A stretch of DNA of 64,000 bases, from NCBI RefSeq assembly GCF_023922585.1, contig NZ_JAMFTN010000052.1, positions 1-64,000 of the forward strand, in the 5' to 3' direction. Made by a program: the position numbers and the translations under genes. The notes beneath the pieces were generated by a model. That model was not told where the DNA came from. It saw only the letters and a program-made list of their open reading frames with translations, and did not search any database. Within the stretch, counting starts at the first letter, position 1, and every line of letters begins with the position of its first letter. The DNA is from Aliidiomarina quisquiliarum (lineage in GTDB: Bacteria; Pseudomonadota; Gammaproteobacteria; Enterobacterales; Alteromonadaceae). This document shows, piece after piece, positions 1 through 9,243 of the stretch.

Positions 1-5
1 CCAGG

Positions 6-126
6 GTAGGTCAGGCACCGCCTGACGAATAGAGGCATGGCCTGCCGTAAAACGTGACCACCCACCCAAACCATCGCATGGCCTATCGTTCACCAATGGT
101 GCGGCGTAAGGCGGTGCCTTACCTAC
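6..126. repeat. REP/MITE-like palindromic repeat element
   Basis: The two ends (6-27 and 105-126) are inverted copies agreeing at 20 of 22 positions. Each end is itself a small hairpin: TCAGGC-ACC-GCCTGA at 11-25 and TAAGGC-GGT-GCCTTA at 107-121. The two positions that differ pair with each other inside each hairpin, so the C-G pair of one is an A-T pair in the other. Between them lie two copies of GCATGGCCT, near 39 and 76. The design resembles a BIME or short non-autonomous palindromic element. No coding sequence is visible inside it. Confidence 0.6.
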
Positions 127-180
127 GATTTGGCTGCTAAGGCTAGATTTAACAAACAAACAACAACAGTTTGTGTTGCG

Positions 181-475
181 TCCTGTTAGAATGCGTGTCC
201 GCTTGGGTAACTAAGTGGAACAGAATGACAGTGGTCCCCTATCTTGCAGGCATTCAAAGCCTGGCAACTTTAAGAAGCGGTGCAGCAGTAAGCACCCGCT
301 CACATGAGAACAGGGTCTAAGGGGCAGTTGTCAGTTGCGTTCATTAGGAACGCCAATGCCCAGCCTTGGTTCTATCAGCGCCCCTCGCGGTTTGCGCGAA
401 AGCGATCTGTATGCCGAGTCTGATTTAAAATGAGTTTTCCGTCTTCGGTGGCGGTCGTTTATTAGTGGGAAAAAT
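181..475 (+). promoter_or_regulatory. Long structured 5' leader of the DEAD-box helicase gene
   Basis: This gene-less stretch before the helicase can form a nested set of helices. A long-range stem pairs 226-240 with 320-333. Inside or after it are hairpins at about 274-299 (GCGGTGC with GCACCCGC), 337-353 (GCGTTC-N5-GAACGC) and 385-399 (TCGCG-N5-CGCGA). E. coli deaD is known to have a long untranslated leader, which fits. I do not recognise a named RNA family. A 31-codon frame at 225-320 could be a leader peptide but overlaps the predicted stems. The transcription start is not determined, so the 5' boundary is approximate. Confidence 0.45.
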
Positions 476-2170
476 ATGACTGAATTTAATACCTTTTCAG
501 CTTTGGAATTACCAGAGCCAATTTTACGAGCTATTTCTGAAATGGGTTACACCAACCCGACACCAATTCAGCAACAAGCTATTCCAGCCTTGCTAGAGCA
601 CAAAAACGTTTTAGGTGAAGCACAAACAGGAACCGGTAAAACGGCTGCCTTTGGTTTGCCTGCGCTTGCCAATATAGATACGACAGTACGCGGCGCACAG
701 TTATTAGTAGTTGCACCTACCCGTGAGCTGGCCTTACAGGTGGCTGAACAAATTGAAGCCATGGGAAAACATATGCGTGGCTTAAACGTGGCGACTATTT
801 ACGGTGGTTCGGCTTACGGCCCACAAGTTAAATTACTTCGTGGCGGTGCACAAGTTGTTGTTGGTACACCAGGCCGTTTAATGGACCACTTGCGTAAAGG
901 CACCTTGTCGTTAAGCCAGTTAAAAGTAGCTGTACTTGACGAAGCCGACGAAATGTTAAATATGGGCTTCTTAGAAGACATTGAATGGATCATGGAGCAG
1001 GTTCCAGACACAGCTCAGCGCTGCTTATTCTCAGCTACTATGCCACCACAGATTCGCAAAATTGCAAATACCTTCTTATCTAACCCAGTGCATGTGAAAA
1101 TTGCCTCGTCACAAGCAAATAACGCGAATATTACGCAAAAAGCTTGGCGTGTACAGGGTTTAACTAAAGACGCTGGTTTAGAGCGTATTTTAGAAACTAG
1201 CGATTATGAGCTTGTACTAGTGTTTGTACGCACACGCCAAGACACTTTAACCCTAGCGAGCCATTTACGTGACCGTGGTTTTGCTGCTGCAGGTTTGAAT
1301 GGCGACATGAACCAAGACCAGCGTGAAGCAACAGTTAACGAATTGAAAGCAGGTAAAGTTCGCATTCTAGTAGCAACCGACGTAGTTGCTCGTGGATTAG
1401 ACGTGCCTGGTGTAAGCCATGTTATTAACTATGACTTACCACAAGAAGCAGAATCATATGTTCACCGTATTGGCCGTACTGGCCGTGCAGGTCGCTCAGG
1501 TGAGTCGATATCGTTTGTTCGCCCACGCGAAATGCATATGCTGAAGCGTTATGAGCGTTCAACGAATGGTACGATTGAAATGATCGATGTACCACGTGGT
1601 CGCGAATTAACTAAGCACCGTATTGGTAAAGCCCAAGAAGCACTGGTTGCTTTAATGGACAGACCTAACATGACTGAAATGGCTTCGTTACTTAACCAGA
1701 TTGTTGAAGGTTCAGAACGTACTTTAGAAGAAGTTGCCGCCGCTTTGTTATATGAATTCCAAAAGCAGCGCCCTCTTATTGTTAAAGAAGAGCCAGCACC
1801 TCGTCGTGAGCGTAACGACTTTAATTCACGTGGTCGAGATGAGCGTGGCGGACGCCGTAGTGAGCGCAGCGAACGTGGTGCCCGCTTTGACAATAAAGGC
1901 AGGGCTCCTGTTCGCGAACGCAAACCGCGTATGAATATCGAGTTTGATACGTACCGCTTGTCGGTAGGTAAAGAGCACGGTGCTCGCCCGGGTGACCTCG
2001 TCGGTGCAATTGCTAACGAAGGTAACTTAGACAGTAAGTATATCGGCGAAATTCAATTATTCGACAAGCATGCGACAGTGCAGTTACCAAAAAGCTTGCC
2101 AGGTGAAGTTTTACGTAAACTGCAAAAAGCACGTGTTCGTCAACAGCCGATATCTATTACATTGGCGTGA
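476..2170 (+). CDS. deaD: DEAD-box ATP-dependent RNA helicase DeaD/CsdA
   Basis: Cold-shock RNA helicase that unwinds structured RNA during large-subunit ribosome assembly and mRNA decay. The Q motif (GYTNPTPIQQQAIP, 24-37), Walker A AQTGTGKT (49-56), DEAD (155-158), SAT (186-188) and the helicase-C HRIGRTGRAGR motif are all present. A basic Arg/Gly/Ser-rich linker lies around 440-480, followed by a DbpA-type RNA-binding domain in the last ~70 residues. That domain architecture and the 564-residue length separate DeaD from shorter helicases such as RhlE or SrmB. The start codon has only a weak GGGA upstream and follows a long structured leader, so leader-mediated control is likely. sodC follows on the same strand after 34 bases. 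Confidence 0.95.
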   Translation: MTEFNTFSALELPEPILRAISEMGYTNPTPIQQQAIPALLEHKNVLGEAQTGTGKTAAFGLPALANIDTTVRGAQLLVVAPTRELALQVAEQIEAMGKHMRGLNVATIYGGSAYGPQVKLLRGGAQVVVGTPGRLMDHLRKGTLSLSQLKVAVLDEADEMLNMGFLEDIEWIMEQVPDTAQRCLFSATMPPQIRKIANTFLSNPVHVKIASSQANNANITQKAWRVQGLTKDAGLERILETSDYELVLVFVRTRQDTLTLASHLRDRGFAAAGLNGDMNQDQREATVNELKAGKVRILVATDVVARGLDVPGVSHVINYDLPQEAESYVHRIGRTGRAGRSGESISFVRPREMHMLKRYERSTNGTIEMIDVPRGRELTKHRIGKAQEALVALMDRPNMTEMASLLNQIVEGSERTLEEVAAALLYEFQKQRPLIVKEEPAPRRERNDFNSRGRDERGGRRSERSERGARFDNKGRAPVRERKPRMNIEFDTYRLSVGKEHGARPGDLVGAIANEGNLDSKYIGEIQLFDKHATVQLPKSLPGEVLRKLQKARVRQQPISITLA

Positions 2171-2176
2171 TATAGT

Positions 2177-2200
2177 AGTCTCTTCTTAACCGAGGAGACT
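2177..2200 (+). promoter_or_regulatory. Hairpin covering the sodC Shine-Dalgarno
   Basis: AGTCTCTTC pairs with GAGGAGACT across a 6-base loop, giving nine pairs including one G-U. The 3' arm contains GAGGAG, the obvious ribosome-binding site for the ATG at 2205. The structure has no following T-run, so it is not an intrinsic terminator for the helicase gene. A structure that must open to expose the ribosome-binding site could act as a thermosensor or a helicase-dependent switch. That role is inference. Confidence 0.5.
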
Positions 2201-2204
2201 TCCT

Positions 2205-2756
2205 ATGATTAGACAGATCGTTATAGGGCTCGCACTGGTTGCGGGCCTTTCTGCTTGTAGCGCTGACCATAGCGCAGCACACCACCATGAAATACAGCCA
2301 GGTAGCTTGGTTGCCCATTTAAACCCAACTGCCGGGAATGAAGGCATTCAAGGCCAGGTGATGTTTCACCAAACAGGCGACAAAGTACAAGTTACCGTTC
2401 ATATTGAAGGCTTACCTAGTAATAGCACCCATGGCTTTCACGTGCATGAGTATGGCGACTGTAGCGCGCCAAATGGTACGTCTGCCGGTGGCCACTTTAA
2501 TCCAAGCAATATGAACCACGGTGCCCCGTACGATGCTGAGCGCCATGTGGGTGATCTGGGTAACTTGGTGTCTAATAGCAACGGCATTGTGGAATACGAA
2601 GTTGCCGATAGTCACCTTGCCATGAGCGGCGCACAGTCAATTGTAGGGCGCGCAGTGATTGTTCACGCCCAAGCTGATGACTTAACCTCACAACCTGTAG
2701 GAAACGCCGGAGCGCGTGTTCTATGTGGTGTGATAGGGGTAGCAAAAAGCCTTTAA
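2205..2756 (+). CDS. sodC: Cu/Zn superoxide dismutase, lipoprotein type
   Basis: Converts superoxide to peroxide and oxygen outside the cytoplasm. The N-terminus is a lipoprotein signal with lipobox LSAC (Cys18), so the enzyme is probably anchored in the outer membrane facing the periplasm, followed by a His-rich stretch. Metal-site signatures are GFHVHEYGDCS (Cu ligands), GGHFNP and the GAPYDAERHVGDLGN zinc-loop region, and VIVHAQADDL. GNAGARVLCGVIG carries the active-site Arg and the second disulfide Cys. The length of 183 residues is normal for bacterial SodC. Its stop codon overlaps that of the convergent tamB. Confidence 0.95.
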   Translation: MIRQIVIGLALVAGLSACSADHSAAHHHEIQPGSLVAHLNPTAGNEGIQGQVMFHQTGDKVQVTVHIEGLPSNSTHGFHVHEYGDCSAPNGTSAGGHFNPSNMNHGAPYDAERHVGDLGNLVSNSNGIVEYEVADSHLAMSGAQSIVGRAVIVHAQADDLTSQPVGNAGARVLCGVIGVAKSL

Positions 2757-5700
2757 CGCTCAATACTATAAAACAGGTCGGCACCTGAGCCTAAGGTGCC
2801 GGTTTGTGTTTCAAAGCTTAGGTAGTCGGTTAATCGATAGCGGATAAAAAAGGTATTTACCGGCTCCACAAGCCCAATGCCATACTTCACATAAAGACGT
2901 GATGATAGTTGCTTCCCTATATAGAGTGACGCACTGTCTAGCGTATCACCCGCATCAAGCATGATATCGTCAACACCTAAACTAGTACTTAAGCGCTCGC
3001 CTAATAGGTTTCCACCCTGCATGCCCAAAGCTAAACTTGCTTTTAACAGCATGTTTTGGTCTTCACCCGTTTCTTCGCCAAAACCGCGGCCAAATATTAA
3101 ATAAGAAAGTACCTCAGCGTCTTGCATAGTTGGGGTTGAAAATAGGCTTAAGCTGGGTTGTTGTAATGAACCCCCAACGCGAGCACCAACGGTTACTTTT
3201 TCAATGTCGAAAGCACGACTAACCCGCAAGTCTAAGCCCGGGTTTGAAACTGCACCGCCTGTGAATACTAACGCGCCACGATCAATGTTAAGGGACTGCC
3301 CATATAGTTCATAACGCCCCGACTCTACCTTAATATTGCCTACAGCGGTGGTGTCTTGGTTGGGCTTTTCAATAATGCGAATACGCCCCGCTAGCCGGCC
3401 GTCGAAGCCATAGGCTTGTACTTTGAAATTGTCGCCTAAGGACATTTGTATATCTATATCGGCAATACTTTGCGATGAATTTTGCCAAAGGGTTTCTTCG
3501 CCGCGTAAAATTATTGTGTCTGTTGAAGCCAACTCTACGGTTTTGAAGTCGGGTGGAGTTATAAGGGCTTTGGGTACAGTAATGTTGCCGCGTACTCGCA
3601 TTAAGTTAGGACCTATTTCTATTTGCGAATCTGGGCTAACTACCAATAAAATTTCGCGGCTATTCATAGCCGTAAAATTCTCACCCACCAGGTGCAATTG
3701 TGAAATATGAGTGGCTAAGTCGTATTGTCCTACTAATTGCAGCTCACCGGCACCTGAACGAACACTACCTGACATGGTAAAAGGCTGGCCAATTTGTACT
3801 GGCGATTGAATGCTAAGGTTAAGCTGCTTGAGGGTAAGTCCTGCAGAAGGCACTTCTGCACCCGCACCATTAAGTGCTAATTGGCCAGCAATGGCAGGTT
3901 TCACCAATGGTCCCTGCAGTTGGAAGTGGCCGTTCAGCTCGCCTTTCACATTTTGAATATCGGGTATAAGCAGGCTAACAATATTCAAACTGGCAAAATC
4001 TAAGTCTATTTCGGCATTTATTGTAGGCTCTTGAAACGGAGAGTTGATGGCAAAAGCACCAATAATTCCACCGTCTACCGCGTCGGTACCAATAGTAATC
4101 CGGCCATCTAATCTATTTTCGTTGCCATGCAACTCAACAATATTACTCGCTCGAAGCACTAAATTAACGTCTTGATCGGGTAGTTCTAAATGTGTTTCGT
4201 GTAAATACACATGGCCTTGATAAGAGCGCGTATAGCCCTGCTGGTTATAATGAGCCTCGACGTCTAAACTGCCTTGTGCGGTAAGCGTGCTAGGCAACCA
4301 TGGTTTGAATAAATTTAGGGCAATATTGCTCATGCTGAGGTCTGCGTTAAATACACTTTCTGCAGGTAACCATTCTAAACCCGCACATAGCTTGGCTTCA
4401 TGGGAGTTTACCGTTAAACAGAATGGGCTCACCAGTGCAGAACCATCGGCAAAGGCAAAGGCTGTTGGTGCGTTTAATTGCCAATCACCAAGGTCTGGGT
4501 AACTAAGCTCTAATTGCTCTACTGTGCCTTGCCAAGCACCGTTCAGCCATTCACCGGTTACTACCGTTGTAGCGTCTAAATTTGCACCAGAGCCCTCTAG
4601 ATGAGCGCGGTAAGCTGTGTTTTGACTGAGAGTAAGCTTGGCAGATGTTGCTGGCAAACCATTTTCTTGGGCGAAATCAACAATTGAAAGTTTACCAAGC
4701 GGCAGCTTCTGCAAGCTTGCGTCAAACCAGAGATCTGCATTTAAGGCCGCGAAGCTAAAACCATCGAACTGCAACTGTGCTGCGTTTAGCAGCAATGTAA
4801 AACTATTTAGGGTGCCACTGCCCGAAGCCTGCAAGTGACCTTCCCCAAGCGCAAGAGCAAGGTTTTCCAATAAAAGATTATTGTTATCGAAGGTGGCTTG
4901 GCCTGTAAAAGCCAGCGCTTGCTGGTCAACGGTGGTGTTTAGTTTAGTTATATTTAGCTGGGCATATTGTAGGTTGTCACTCCATTCGCCTTTAATATGT
5001 AAGGAACTGTTTAATAAGCTGCTTTGCAGGTATTGCTGAATATTTTGGGGAAGCATAAGGCGATCAAGCTGTAGTGCATCTGTTTCAAGGGTGAAATTCC
5101 AAGTGGGAATCGTATGCCAAGCGGCAAAACCCGACACACGAATAGCGCCTAGTTCAGTTTTCAGCTCTAGCAACAAGTCGTCTACCTGACGAAAATTACC
5201 CTTGTAATTAAGCGCCATAGCTAATTGTGGATAATCGCGCCATTGGGTATCGCCTTCCATGGCAATTATTAACTTTTCAGGAGTGATGTGTGCATTGCCA
5301 TATACTTGAGCGTCTAAGCCAAGCTCACTAGCTTGGATAGAAAACTGAGTCAGTTCGGCTTTGTTTTCGGCAAAAATGCCGTTTGCTTGTAAGGTAATTA
5401 AGCCATATTCATGGGAAACCCCAGTAATAAGTAAATGGCCTACGGCTTCTTGCAGATCACCGCTGCCATTAAACTGCACGGTAAAATTACTAACATGTTG
5501 GTGTACGCTTGGGTGGTTTAGCTCATAAAGAGCGGCGTCTAGTTGCCATTTAGGTGTGCCAGAAAGAAGTTGTTGGGCTTGGCCTGTTACTAAAGCGGCA
5601 ATACCACCTTTTGCTTCAATAGAAAAATTTAGTTGGTCGAGTACGCTTCCCTGTAGTTCAATTTGAGTAGCGACACTGCCAATATCAGGCAAGTCGGTGT

Positions 5701-6325
5701 GTAGCTCACCCTCAACACTAATAGCATAACCGTCGTGCGGGCTTAGTTTAGCTCGTAGTTGTACGCGGCCTTCAGGAGCGTTGAGTTGAAAGTCATGTAA
5801 GCGCAATTGATTGTCTTCATAACGTCCCCGCGTTTGTACTCGATGGATAAGGAATGACTGCTCGCCCATTTGCAACGTGGTGTTTTCTACCAGCAGGTGG
5901 TCGAAACGAATACGCATATTAATGTTTATATTCGGTAGCATAATAGGCCATGCTATTGGCGCGGATTCACTTTCAGTATCGGGCAAATTAATATGCATGC
6001 CGTTAATGTCGATAATTCTAATATGAAATTGGTTTTGTAATAGTTGCCAAGGACGCCAACGAAAACGAACTTCGTTAAGCTTAACAACTTCACCTGCGGG
6101 CAAACTAACAAGTACCTTATTAAAGGTAAAATCACGCAGTAAGGTACCTTCAAAAGACTCAAACTGAACCCAATCTTGTACCCAGCGGTGGGCCGTATTT
6201 ACAGTAAAACGACTACCCGCTTGGGTGCTAAGTAAAAACAATAGCACTACAATCAGTGACAAAATTGCTGCCAATAAGTAAGTGAACGCTTTGCTGAACC
6301 CATACCAAAAAAGGCGCTGCATCAT
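2753..6325 (-). CDS. tamB: TamB, translocation and assembly module subunit (inner membrane)
   Basis: Very long AsmA/TamB-type protein of 1190 residues. One N-terminal membrane anchor (about 12-34) is followed by a periplasmic repetitive beta-rich body and the conserved DUF490 C-terminus ending GADLFYSIER. TamB proteins bridge the inner membrane to TamA and are implicated in outer-membrane protein insertion and phospholipid transport between membranes. The start codon overlaps the end of tamA by four bases (ATGA), so the pair is translationally coupled. Length and end sequence are typical, with no truncation. The gene converges on sodC with overlapping stop codons. Confidence 0.93.
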   Translation of the reverse strand: MMQRLFWYGFSKAFTYLLAAILSLIVVLLFLLSTQAGSRFTVNTAHRWVQDWVQFESFEGTLLRDFTFNKVLVSLPAGEVVKLNEVRFRWRPWQLLQNQFHIRIIDINGMHINLPDTESESAPIAWPIMLPNININMRIRFDHLLVENTTLQMGEQSFLIHRVQTRGRYEDNQLRLHDFQLNAPEGRVQLRAKLSPHDGYAISVEGELHTDLPDIGSVATQIELQGSVLDQLNFSIEAKGGIAALVTGQAQQLLSGTPKWQLDAALYELNHPSVHQHVSNFTVQFNGSGDLQEAVGHLLITGVSHEYGLITLQANGIFAENKAELTQFSIQASELGLDAQVYGNAHITPEKLIIAMEGDTQWRDYPQLAMALNYKGNFRQVDDLLLELKTELGAIRVSGFAAWHTIPTWNFTLETDALQLDRLMLPQNIQQYLQSSLLNSSLHIKGEWSDNLQYAQLNITKLNTTVDQQALAFTGQATFDNNNLLLENLALALGEGHLQASGSGTLNSFTLLLNAAQLQFDGFSFAALNADLWFDASLQKLPLGKLSIVDFAQENGLPATSAKLTLSQNTAYRAHLEGSGANLDATTVVTGEWLNGAWQGTVEQLELSYPDLGDWQLNAPTAFAFADGSALVSPFCLTVNSHEAKLCAGLEWLPAESVFNADLSMSNIALNLFKPWLPSTLTAQGSLDVEAHYNQQGYTRSYQGHVYLHETHLELPDQDVNLVLRASNIVELHGNENRLDGRITIGTDAVDGGIIGAFAINSPFQEPTINAEIDLDFASLNIVSLLIPDIQNVKGELNGHFQLQGPLVKPAIAGQLALNGAGAEVPSAGLTLKQLNLSIQSPVQIGQPFTMSGSVRSGAGELQLVGQYDLATHISQLHLVGENFTAMNSREILLVVSPDSQIEIGPNLMRVRGNITVPKALITPPDFKTVELASTDTIILRGEETLWQNSSQSIADIDIQMSLGDNFKVQAYGFDGRLAGRIRIIEKPNQDTTAVGNIKVESGRYELYGQSLNIDRGALVFTGGAVSNPGLDLRVSRAFDIEKVTVGARVGGSLQQPSLSLFSTPTMQDAEVLSYLIFGRGFGEETGEDQNMLLKASLALGMQGGNLLGERLSTSLGVDDIMLDAGDTLDSASLYIGKQLSSRLYVKYGIGLVEPVNTFFIRYRLTDYLSFETQTGTLGSGADLFYSIER

Positions 6326-8073
6326 AAGTCTGGCCCTATGGTTAAGTGTAAGCGTAGCGAATCGCCGGGGTCAGAAAGCCCTGAAGCAAAGTCAACGCGT
6401 ACTGGCCCAATAGGACTTTGCCAACGAAACCCAACACCAACGCCAATTTTAAAAGAGTCACTGACGTCGTTAAAGGTATTGCCCGAATCAATAAAGGCTG
6501 CAAGGCGCCAATTAGGCTTAATTTCGTAGTCGGTTTCAACGCTGCCAACAACAATATTGCGTGCTCCCTCAACTTCGCCACGGTCGTTACGTGGCGAAAC
6601 AGAACGGTAGGCATAACCTCGTATACTGCGGTCGCCACCGGCGTAAAAACGCAACGAGGTAGGCACCTGGTCAAAATTGCTGGTCATCGAAGTGCCCACT
6701 TCCGCTCGGGTAATAAAGCGTACGCGCTCGGTAATTTGCGAAACATATTTAGCGTAAGCAAGGGTTTGTAGAAAGTCTGAGTCTGAAAATAGCTCTTTGG
6801 TGGCACCACGCACCGTTAAAGAAAGCCGCCAGCCGTTGGAAACATTTAATCTATTTGCCGTATGCACCCGTGTCCATTGGGCGCTAGGTATTAAATACTG
6901 GGTTTTACGAACATTACCGTCTAGGCGGTCGCGCTCGTCTTGCCAATCAACCGAAATAATTTGTTGCACGCGCTCGCGTTGGCTTTGCCAGCTTGCACCA
7001 TAAGTAAATCGTTCCGATTGTACAGTGCTAGTATTTTCGTCGGTCCATAATGCCCGTAACACATACTGATCAGCTTGTGGCCGAACCCCTGGAAACGTAT
7101 AGCTAGCACCCACACTGGTAAGTATTTCAGACGCTTGTACTTGGGTGCTAAAGCGGTGTCCGCGAGCGTTTACCCAGCGTCTACTCTGTTCAAACTTTAG
7201 CCTTGGCCCAGTGTCGGTACCGTAACCAATACCTGCTTGGTAGTGAGTGCGCTTATTTTGCTCGTACTCAATATTAACTGGCACGCTAAAGTCGTCGCTG
7301 GCCGTTGCCCAAAGGGGCTGCACTTCAACACGGCTAAAGTAGTTACTGTCGGAAAAACCAAGTTGTAATTCAAGTAAATCGTTAGCTGAAACGTAGTCGC
7401 CCTCTTTAAAACCTATAAAACGGCGCATTACGTCGTCATCTAGATGCCCAGGCGAAATAAAAATTTTGCCGTACCGATACCGCGGGCCAGTGTCTAACAC
7501 CAGCACAATATCGGCCGTGTAGCTGGCTACGTCGATACGTAATTCATGAGTGGAAAATTCGGCCTGATAATAACCGCGTTCAGAAGCATGGCGCCGAAGG
7601 CGTGATTTCGCGGTTTCATAATCCGCATGACGCAAAGGGGTGTTGGTTACTAAAGGTAGCTGGTCTATAAGCGTATAAAAAGTGGCATCTTCATGGCCAG
7701 GGCCCGCTATGGTTATAGTAACATTGCGAATAGGAATAGGCTCGCCAAGGATTATTTTATAGTTGGCATACCAATTGCCGTTTCGTTGTTCGAGACTGGC
7801 AGTATAGTCGTAGCGATAATATCCATACGGTGACAAAGCGCGCCGAAATTCTCGTCGGGCTTGGTTATGTAAATAACGTAGGCGGCCTTCACCGGGAGCT
7901 ACTTTGCTGTGGTGCTCAAAAATACTTAAAAGGTGTGTTGCATTAGTTAAAGCGCGGCCATTAAGGCCTTCAATGGTTACATAAACACGCGCGGGCTCGC
8001 TTTTTTCTGCGGCCATAGCTGTACTAGGTACAAGAAGTATTATGCTTACAAGAGCGATCCACACTACGCGCAA
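6322..8073 (-). CDS. tamA: TamA, outer-membrane BamA-family assembly factor
   Basis: Omp85-family outer-membrane protein with a cleavable signal peptide (cleavage near AMAAEK, residue 22). N-terminal POTRA domains span roughly 25-265 and a 16-strand barrel fills the remainder. The barrel carries the lid-loop signature RFYAGGDRSIRGYAYRS and ends LTIGPDL, like the GPEL end of E. coli TamA. It works with TamB, whose gene overlaps the 3' end. The length of 583 is normal (E. coli 577). hemY lies 12 bases upstream on the same strand, so hem and tam genes may share a transcript. Confidence 0.93.
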   Translation of the reverse strand: MRVVWIALVSIILLVPSTAMAAEKSEPARVYVTIEGLNGRALTNATHLLSIFEHHSKVAPGEGRLRYLHNQARREFRRALSPYGYYRYDYTASLEQRNGNWYANYKIILGEPIPIRNVTITIAGPGHEDATFYTLIDQLPLVTNTPLRHADYETAKSRLRRHASERGYYQAEFSTHELRIDVASYTADIVLVLDTGPRYRYGKIFISPGHLDDDVMRRFIGFKEGDYVSANDLLELQLGFSDSNYFSRVEVQPLWATASDDFSVPVNIEYEQNKRTHYQAGIGYGTDTGPRLKFEQSRRWVNARGHRFSTQVQASEILTSVGASYTFPGVRPQADQYVLRALWTDENTSTVQSERFTYGASWQSQRERVQQIISVDWQDERDRLDGNVRKTQYLIPSAQWTRVHTANRLNVSNGWRLSLTVRGATKELFSDSDFLQTLAYAKYVSQITERVRFITRAEVGTSMTSNFDQVPTSLRFYAGGDRSIRGYAYRSVSPRNDRGEVEGARNIVVGSVETDYEIKPNWRLAAFIDSGNTFNDVSDSFKIGVGVGFRWQSPIGPVRVDFASGLSDPGDSLRLHLTIGPDL

Positions 8074-8085
8074 GTTGTTCTCCTG

Positions 8086-9243
8086 CTACCGTTGGCCACT
8101 TGCTTTTCGGAACGCTTGTAAAGCACCTTCAGGTTTGTTGGCAGCCAACAGGGTTTCCCCAAGTAACCGATAGGTATATTGCTCTGGTTGAATAAGCAGC
8201 GCTTCACGCAAAGCTTGTTCTGCCAGCTCATATTCTTGGTCAATAAAACGGGTGGCAGCATATAGTGTTAGTGCATCAACATTATCTGGATCCGCCTTAA
8301 CTTTCTGCCCAACCCACGTATGTAAAGATTCGTCTTTCGCCCATAGCTCAGGCGACAAGGCTATAATTTCATGAATATTTAGTTCGCCTCGTTTTAGGCC
8401 TCGCTCGGTTACTTTAGCGGCTACTGCGTGGTGGCCTTTCATTACGAGCACTTCAATATAAGCGATACGGATAGCTGGGTTGCGGCGCTCTGCCTTGCTT
8501 AAGCTTTTCCATTTCTGTTCAAAACCAGCAAGAGACAACTCTGCTCGGAATAAAGCTTGAAAACAAAGTCGCTTGAGCTTATGCAAGCGTATTGGTGGCA
8601 ATGCTTGTTGTTGTTCAATACGAGGCAATAAGTCACGCAAGGTTGCCCAGTGTTCAAACCGAGCTAATTGTTCGGCAATAGCACGCCATAGCGCGGGAGT
8701 GAGTTTTTTTCGGCTACTTAACCCTTCAGCCAAACTTAAGGCTTCGGCTGCGTCGTTGGTGTTTAGCAAACGTAACACCTCTAAACTTTCACTTTCAAAG
8801 CCAGCTATGCGCGCTTCAGTTAATAATCGGCGCTGATCGTCGTTTGCACCTGCTTCGCCATAGGCAGCGGCAGCTAAAGCATAGGCCAGCTGTGGGTCGG
8901 GGTGATCAAACTTACTTTTGTCTGCCAACTCTGCGCTGGCTTGATAGTCTCGGTTTAACCAAGCGTCTAATGAGGCCCGTAGGTTTTTAATGGCTTTACG
9001 TTCACGACGAACTTTTAGCCAACGTTTGGTCCATAACTTACTGTGCAATAAGCGTTTAACCAAAGTGGCAATAAACCATATAACAACAACTACCAGAACA
9101 AGTAATAATACAGCCACAACCAAACTGGTTTCTATTGTATAGCCAGCGGCTCGCACCAAAACATAGCCAGTACTGCCACTCCAAAAAGGAGCAATAACAA
9201 GACCAATAACAATAGCTAAAACAATTAGGCTGTATTTAATCAT
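8086..9243 (-). CDS. hemY: HemY, TPR membrane protein of the hem operon
   Basis: Inner-membrane protein with two N-terminal hydrophobic segments (about 3-30 and 41-64) followed by a HemY_N region and TPR-like helices (TLYAATRFIDQEYELAEQAL, then YRLLGETLLAANKPEGALQA). This is the proteobacterial HemY of unclear function, linked to late haem biosynthesis. It is not the protoporphyrinogen oxidase that shares the name in Gram-positives. The start overlaps the end of the HemD-HemX gene by eight bases, consistent with the conserved hemC-D-X-Y operon. The length of 385 matches the family. Confidence 0.92.
   Translation of the reverse strand: MIKYSLIVLAIVIGLVIAPFWSGSTGYVLVRAAGYTIETSLVVAVLLLVLVVVVIWFIATLVKRLLHSKLWTKRWLKVRRERKAIKNLRASLDAWLNRDYQASAELADKSKFDHPDPQLAYALAAAAYGEAGANDDQRRLLTEARIAGFESESLEVLRLLNTNDAAEALSLAEGLSSRKKLTPALWRAIAEQLARFEHWATLRDLLPRIEQQQALPPIRLHKLKRLCFQALFRAELSLAGFEQKWKSLSKAERRNPAIRIAYIEVLVMKGHHAVAAKVTERGLKRGELNIHEIIALSPELWAKDESLHTWVGQKVKADPDNVDALTLYAATRFIDQEYELAEQALREALLIQPEQYTYRLLGETLLAANKPEGALQAFRKASGQR

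Noticed and set aside
225-320. 31-codon open frame in the deaD leader
   Set aside because: It is short, has only a marginal GGAA upstream and overlaps both arms of predicted stems; kept only as a remark.
1549-1923. 124-codon Arg/Ser-rich frame on the minus strand
   Set aside because: It is the mirror of the Arg/Gly-rich linker of the helicase gene and shows no domain or ribosome-binding site.
2177-2200. Hairpin after deaD as an intrinsic terminator
   Set aside because: No T-run follows on the plus strand and the arm contains the sodC ribosome-binding site.
8086-9243. Protoporphyrinogen oxidase HemY
   Set aside because: No FAD-binding motif; the protein has membrane helices and TPR-like repeats, as in the proteobacterial HemY of unknown function.
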